A stretch of DNA of 64,000 bases from Rickettsiales bacterium (lineage in GTDB: Bacteria; Pseudomonadota; Alphaproteobacteria; G027485855): contig JAIXQD010000001.1 in the NCBI GenBank assembly GCA_027485855.1, positions 269,575 through 333,574 of the forward strand, read 5' to 3'. Each line of letters begins with the position of its first letter. Position 1 is the stretch's first letter. Both the position numbers and the translations under genes were made by a program. This document shows positions 60,265 to 64,000 of this stretch, piece by piece. The notes beneath the pieces were generated by a model. The model searched no databases, had not been told where the DNA came from, and saw only the letters and a program-made list of their open reading frames with translations.

Positions 60265-61305
60265 CTAATCCACAATGATGCGGGCTTGGCTTTGTCCGGC
60301 TTTGGTCACCCGCGCCAGCACATTGTCGGCTTGCGCCACATCACGCAGCGGCCCAAGTCGCACGCGATAAAATGTGCGGCCATTGACCACAGCCTGGCTC
60401 ACTTCGGTTTTGCCGATTTTTGCTAAATCCTGGCTGAGACGCTCGGCATTATCGTAGTTAGAAAATGCACCGGCCTGCACATATAAATCGGCATGCGCGG
60501 GCGGCGCTGTTTGAGTAACCTTAGCTGAGGGTAAAAAGCGCTGCCCTTGATAAGTACCAATGCTGGCCAAAGCGGGCGATACTGAAGGTGACGATGGTGG
60601 GGGCGGCAAAGGTTGTACATCAACCGCTTTTGCAGGCGCGGCGCCCCCCTCGATTATTGTTGGGGCGGGCAAGGCTTGTGTTTGCACAGGCGTACGAGGT
60701 AAAGCCGCGGGAGCAGGCAAATTATTGCCCATATTATTTCCAAGATTATTTCCACTGGCGAGTTTAACATTTTTACCCGAACGACGGGCTGCATCGGCAA
60801 TGGCGCGACTTTCTTCCCCTAAAATTTGCACACGCACTTTTGCTGTGCCTTGTTGCTTAAAGCCCAAAAGCTCGGCCCCACGACGCGACACATCAAGGAT
60901 ACGATTATTGGCAAATGGCCCACGGTCATTAATGCGTAGCACCACTTGCTTGCCATTTTCTAAATTAGTGACCCGCACCAAACTGGGCATCGGTAAAGTT
61001 GGGTGGGCCGCCGTGAGCTCATGTTGATCAAAGATTTCACCATTGGCGGTGAGCTCGGCATGAAAGCCCGGGCCATACCAGCTGGCGATGCCGGTTTCGT
61101 CGTAAGCATAATCTTCGCGCGGAGTGTACCACACGCCATTAATTTGGTAAGGCTTACCAACCTTAAATTGCCCCTGCCCCGCCCCTGTTACAGGCGCACT
61201 ATCGCCGCCACCAAAGCCCAGCGACGAACAGCCAGACAAAGTCCCCGTTAAAGCCAAAGCCAAAAACGCCCTAAAAATAAACTGACGAAAAATAAACTGA
61301 CGCAT
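60265..61305 (-). CDS. rlpA: Septal ring lytic transglycosylase RlpA
   Basis: A 346-residue lipoprotein. The signal peptide ends at the lipobox LSGC. The double-psi beta-barrel domain (about residues 75-165) shows GIASWYGPGFHAELTANGE and INDRGPF with the expected catalytic Asp. A Pro-rich linker follows, and the C-terminal SPOR domain (YVQAGAFSNYDNAERLS) targets septal denuded glycan. The first codons are unusual: RQFIF is encoded twice by a perfect 15-nt duplication, so the N-terminus is five residues longer than needed. Confidence 0.92.
   Translation of the reverse strand: MRQFIFRQFIFRAFLALALTGTLSGCSSLGFGGGDSAPVTGAGQGQFKVGKPYQINGVWYTPREDYAYDETGIASWYGPGFHAELTANGEIFDQHELTAAHPTLPMPSLVRVTNLENGKQVVLRINDRGPFANNRILDVSRRGAELLGFKQQGTAKVRVQILGEESRAIADAARRSGKNVKLASGNNLGNNMGNNLPAPAALPRTPVQTQALPAPTIIEGGAAPAKAVDVQPLPPPPSSPSVSPALASIGTYQGQRFLPSAKVTQTAPPAHADLYVQAGAFSNYDNAERLSQDLAKIGKTEVSQAVVNGRTFYRVRLGPLRDVAQADNVLARVTKAGQSQARIIVD
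61273..61302. repeat. Perfect 15-nt duplication in the rlpA start
   Basis: AAAAATAAACTGACG occurs twice without a gap (61273-61287 and 61288-61302). On the minus strand it encodes RQFIF twice directly after the initiator Met. It keeps the frame and adds to the basic n-region of the signal peptide. Confidence 0.9.
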
Positions 61306-61344
61306 CGTGCTTCCCTTTTCTTGTCACTTTACCGCAAAATACCG

Positions 61345-62313
61345 CTAGTTGAGCGCATCGGCAAGCGTGCCGACAGCAATGGCAAAATAACTTGAACGGT
61401 TCCAATGTAGCAGCACTCTAAAATTATCATAGGCTAAATAGGCCTGCGTGCCCTGGCCATTAGGCTGCACCACAGCCGCGGTTAAATCGGCTTTTGGCAG
61501 CGGCTGGCCATTATTTTTGCGCACACCCAATTGGCGCCATTCGTCCAAACTGCGCTTATTTTGCTGCCCCAATAGGCTTTCAGCAAAATTATCGGGCAGG
61601 CTTACCTTGCGCCCCCAGCTTTGGTCGCCCTGCCAGCCCTCTTGCGCCAGATAATTTGCAATAGAGGCAAAAGCATCGGGCAGGCTGCTCCAGATATTGG
61701 CATGACCATCGCCATCATAATCCACGGCATAGCGCCAGTAGGATGTTGGCATAAATTGGCAATGCCCCATCGCCCCCGCCCATGAGCCACGCATATCATC
61801 AACAGCCACATGACCCGCATCGATAATACGCAAGGCCTGCATAAGCTCGGCCCTGAAATAATCACTGCGGCGGCCATCATAAGCTAAGGTTGCCAATGCC
61901 GCGATCACATTAAAGCCGCCCATATTGCGGCCAAAATCAGTTTCCTTACCCCATAAAGCCACAATAAAACGTGGCTGCACGCCATAGCGGGCCGATATAT
62001 CGGCGAGCAAGGCTTGGTGCTGATGCAATAAGCCTTGCCCACGCTTTATGCGGCTTTGCGGCACGGTACGTTGCAAATATTCGGCCAGTGATAATCGCCC
62101 TTCTGGCTGGGCGCGGTCGAGCTCAATAATGCGCTCTATGGGGCTAACACCGGCTAAAGCGGCTTGCAAAGTGGCCGCATTAATGCCTTGTGCTTGGGCC
62201 TCTGCAATAAATGACTGTTTCCATAAATCAAAGTCGGTGGTTTGCGCTAGGGCCGAACAGGCCAACAGCGGCATGCTCAACAAAACCAAGCCCATAAATA
62301 GGAATTTTTTCAT
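61345..62313 (-). CDS. mltB: Lytic murein transglycosylase, MltB-like
   Basis: A 322-residue family 3 lytic transglycosylase that cleaves peptidoglycan glycan strands. The start at 62313 has GGAG upstream and overlaps the ydcF-like stop (ATGA); an in-frame TTG at 62331 is less likely. The signal peptide ends at ACSALA-QT. The catalytic Glu is in LWGKETDFGRN, and GAMGHCQFMPTSY is the family substrate loop. The C-terminal peptidoglycan-binding domain of some homologues is absent. Confidence 0.93.
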   Translation of the reverse strand: MKKFLFMGLVLLSMPLLACSALAQTTDFDLWKQSFIAEAQAQGINAATLQAALAGVSPIERIIELDRAQPEGRLSLAEYLQRTVPQSRIKRGQGLLHQHQALLADISARYGVQPRFIVALWGKETDFGRNMGGFNVIAALATLAYDGRRSDYFRAELMQALRIIDAGHVAVDDMRGSWAGAMGHCQFMPTSYWRYAVDYDGDGHANIWSSLPDAFASIANYLAQEGWQGDQSWGRKVSLPDNFAESLLGQQNKRSLDEWRQLGVRKNNGQPLPKADLTAAVVQPNGQGTQAYLAYDNFRVLLHWNRSSYFAIAVGTLADALN

Positions 62314-63059
62314 AATTGCTCCTGTGGCCAAAGATGATTGCTACAGCCATTCAGGCGATAATAAAGCAACCCTGCATATTCGCGCGCGGCTAAATCAAGG
62401 CGGGCAAGACCGCCCACAAAATCCCAACGCCAAAAGGGTTGCAGCACCGCCCGATAATCCACCGGCACCGCCACAAAATGCGCCTGCGGCCATTGTGTTT
62501 TAAAAGTGAGCATGGCGCGTGGCATATGCCAGGCCGAGGTCAGCAGCGCAAAGCGGCCATCCGGCGCGATGGGCAAAACTTTTTGTGCCGCCGATGGGCT
62601 ATCGCAGCTGTTACTGGCTGAAAGCGCTAAATAAGCTTGCGGCGATTGCGCCAATTGCAGCTGTGCGCCGATATCGGCCACAATGGGAGCAAGGCCAGAC
62701 GGCGGCGGCACATCAATATATACCACCTCATGACCGCCTTGCTTCACCCAAGCCCAAAAAGCAATCATCCGTTCTGCGGCAGCATTGGTTTGCGCCTGCC
62801 CGCTTGCTGCTGTGGCGCGATAATCTTCGGCGCCGCCCAAAACTAAAATGGTTGCATCATCGGCTGGGGCTGCACGGCTATAATGATGCTCTAATGGCCA
62901 CAAGATATAATCGGCCAGCGGCGTTGTTGCCAAAGCAAGACACAGAGCTAAAACCAGCCATAATAAGCGGCGATAGCGTATGGACGCGGCCAGCAACAGC
63001 AGCAGCAAACTACTGGGCTGAAGGAACGACCATAAGGCTTGGCTGAGAGAAAGCTCCAT
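62310..63059 (-). CDS. YdcF/ElyC-family DUF218 membrane protein
   Basis: A 249-residue protein with two N-terminal membrane helices (about 14-27 and 31-52). The soluble DUF218 part has ILVLGGAEDY, AAERMIAFWAW and LLTSAWHMPRAM motifs, typical of YdcF and ElyC. ElyC is linked to peptidoglycan and lipid-carrier metabolism in E. coli. Its coupling to mltB and rlpA fits an envelope role. Confidence 0.85.
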   Translation of the reverse strand: MELSLSQALWSFLQPSSLLLLLLAASIRYRRLLWLVLALCLALATTPLADYILWPLEHHYSRAAPADDATILVLGGAEDYRATAASGQAQTNAAAERMIAFWAWVKQGGHEVVYIDVPPPSGLAPIVADIGAQLQLAQSPQAYLALSASNSCDSPSAAQKVLPIAPDGRFALLTSAWHMPRAMLTFKTQWPQAHFVAVPVDYRAVLQPFWRWDFVGGLARLDLAAREYAGLLYYRLNGCSNHLWPQEQL

Positions 63060-63120
63060 GCGCTAAAATAGCGCGATTCGAGCTGAAAATGGCCACAGTT
63101 ATAAGGCTAGAATAGTATAA

Positions 63121-63747
63121 TTATTTTGGCACAATGCCGGCGGTACCCCAGCGTTGCTGCGCCACCGACAAAGGCGATTTTTTAACATCCGCCGGACGGA
63201 AAGGAATAACATTATTTTCTGGCTCTTGCGCCAAACGCTCGGCAAAATTCAAGCCGATACCGCTCAGGCTGCGCGCACACCAAATCAGCATAGGTGGCAC
63301 GTCTTTTGCGCCCAGCTCTTGGTTTAAATGCTCGAGTGCGCCGCACACCAGCGGCACGCGCTCAATGCTAAAGCGCAAAGCGGCCTCAGCACTGGGCAAA
63401 ACATCAATGCCCACATGCGCCTGCCTGATTAAATCGCAGGCCATTTGGCTATTATCAAACCAATCGGTATTATCATGCGTGGTTTGATAAAGCTCAAGTG
63501 GCATAATTTTAACTGTGGCGGTTCGTAAATACTCGGCCAAGTGATGCGCCAAATGGAAAAACAAGCCACAGCGGGCTAGTTTTTCATCCATGGCTTGTTT
63601 GGGTATATCGCTAAAGGGCGTGTCCAATAGCGGGGTGAGCATGTTATTGAAAGTCGTAATCAAGCCTAAATCAGCGGCATCCGAGCGGGCGAGCCTATCA
63701 ATGATACTGCTTAAACGCAATTGTGCGGTCGATAAGTAAATTGTCAT
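63121..63747 (-). CDS. Conserved-looking soluble protein, function unknown
   Basis: A 208-residue protein without a recognised family. It is largely helical, with a His-rich FFHLAHHLAEYL segment and two short Cys-containing stretches (LARCGLFF, PLVCGALEH, LIWCARSLSG). No signal peptide or membrane segment is seen. The basic C-terminus (IPFRPADVKKSP) could contact nucleic acid, but nothing supports that further. It is separated from the ydcF-mltB operon by 61 nt. Confidence 0.65.
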   Translation of the reverse strand: MTIYLSTAQLRLSSIIDRLARSDAADLGLITTFNNMLTPLLDTPFSDIPKQAMDEKLARCGLFFHLAHHLAEYLRTATVKIMPLELYQTTHDNTDWFDNSQMACDLIRQAHVGIDVLPSAEAALRFSIERVPLVCGALEHLNQELGAKDVPPMLIWCARSLSGIGLNFAERLAQEPENNVIPFRPADVKKSPLSVAQQRWGTAGIVPK

Positions 63748-63823
63748 GCCGATAATAAAGCAAAAAAACAGTCATTTTTGCAATAGTGCTTTATAGTTTC
63801 AGCAAACATATTAATATTTACGC

Positions 63824-64000
63824 ATGAATAGCACCGCGCCAAAGCCCGCTTTTGCCGAATGGTGGCAGCAATGCCGCGTTCTGGACAGACGTCTGACCAG
63901 TATCGGCATTATTTATCTGCGCCATGGCCATCAGGGCAAAGCCCAACGGATTATGGGCTTTAAGCAAGAGCTTGAGCAAACCTTGGCGCAATTTAGCAAA
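63824..64000 (+). CDS. N-terminal part of a gene running off the window
   Basis: An open frame from ATG at 63824 to the last base (59 codons, no stop). The start MNSTAPKPAFAEWW is followed by a helical segment rich in Gln and Arg. It is divergent from the gene at 63121 with a 76-nt spacer. No family can be assigned from this fragment, and no clear ribosome site precedes it. Confidence 0.5.
   Translation, partial: MNSTAPKPAFAEWWQQCRVLDRRLTSIGIIYLRHGHQGKAQRIMGFKQELEQTLAQFSK

Overview
The window reads as a chromosomal segment of an alphaproteobacterium with roughly 50% G+C. The class assignment is inferred from gene order and gene content: uvrA facing a ssb-gyrA-coaD operon, a hom-glpX-recJ block, a long dacA-tmk-holB-metG-tatD run, an LdtR-like MarR regulator, class I PHB synthase and valine-degradation genes. 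Nothing here fixes the order or genus. No transposase, integrase, phage gene or CRISPR array was found.

Layout. 1-10.7 kb: a glycine-zipper protein with its own terminator, an aldehyde dehydrogenase coupled to a penicillin-acylase-family hydrolase, a flavin reductase, motA-motB followed by a Cys-rich lipoprotein, and a divergent zinc importer (znuA / znuCB). 10.7-13.5 kb: a decayed tRNA-Glu copy, an intact tRNA-Glu(TTC), a tRNA-like remnant, then an arsenic operon (arsR-arsC-aquaporin) and a small zinc-finger-like protein. 13.5-25 kb: a chemoreceptor, lipoprotein-hom-glpX-recJ, divergent phaC, then an AT-rich cluster of four related genes of unknown function next to a 74-nt duplication of the phaC 3' end. 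24.5-39 kb: housekeeping genes (gamma-carbonic-anhydrase-like protein, coaD, gyrA, ssb, Ser/Thr dehydratase, uvrA), a membrane protein with eight CxxC motifs, and ppx-rlmE-rsmB-GNAT-PuuD-like. 39-45 kb: an unusual ClpA-like unfoldase with a large extra N-terminal region and a possible internal start, a small protein with a Cys-rich tail, and a convergent long Hsp70. 45-51 kb: glutaryl-CoA dehydrogenase, an LdtR-like regulator and three valine-catabolism enzymes. 51-64 kb: an unexplained, possibly structured 350-nt stretch, four 24-nt hairpin repeats upstream of radA, then radA-cvpA-SDR, convergent with a cell-wall/replication/translation operon (ydcF-mltB-rlpA-cmk-like-dacA-tmk-holB-metG-tatD).

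Two themes stand out. First, short tandem repeats of 12-15 nt recur, and several start at or include the stop codon of a gene (small zinc-finger protein, fourth paralogue and its convergent neighbour, PuuD-like gene, radA). One has duplicated codons 2-6 of rlpA. Second, there are two candidates for undescribed biology: the four-member gene family after phaC (C-terminal LGRP..MP tails), and the ClpA-like/Cys-tail/Hsp70 neighbourhood. Functions proposed for these two are inference only.
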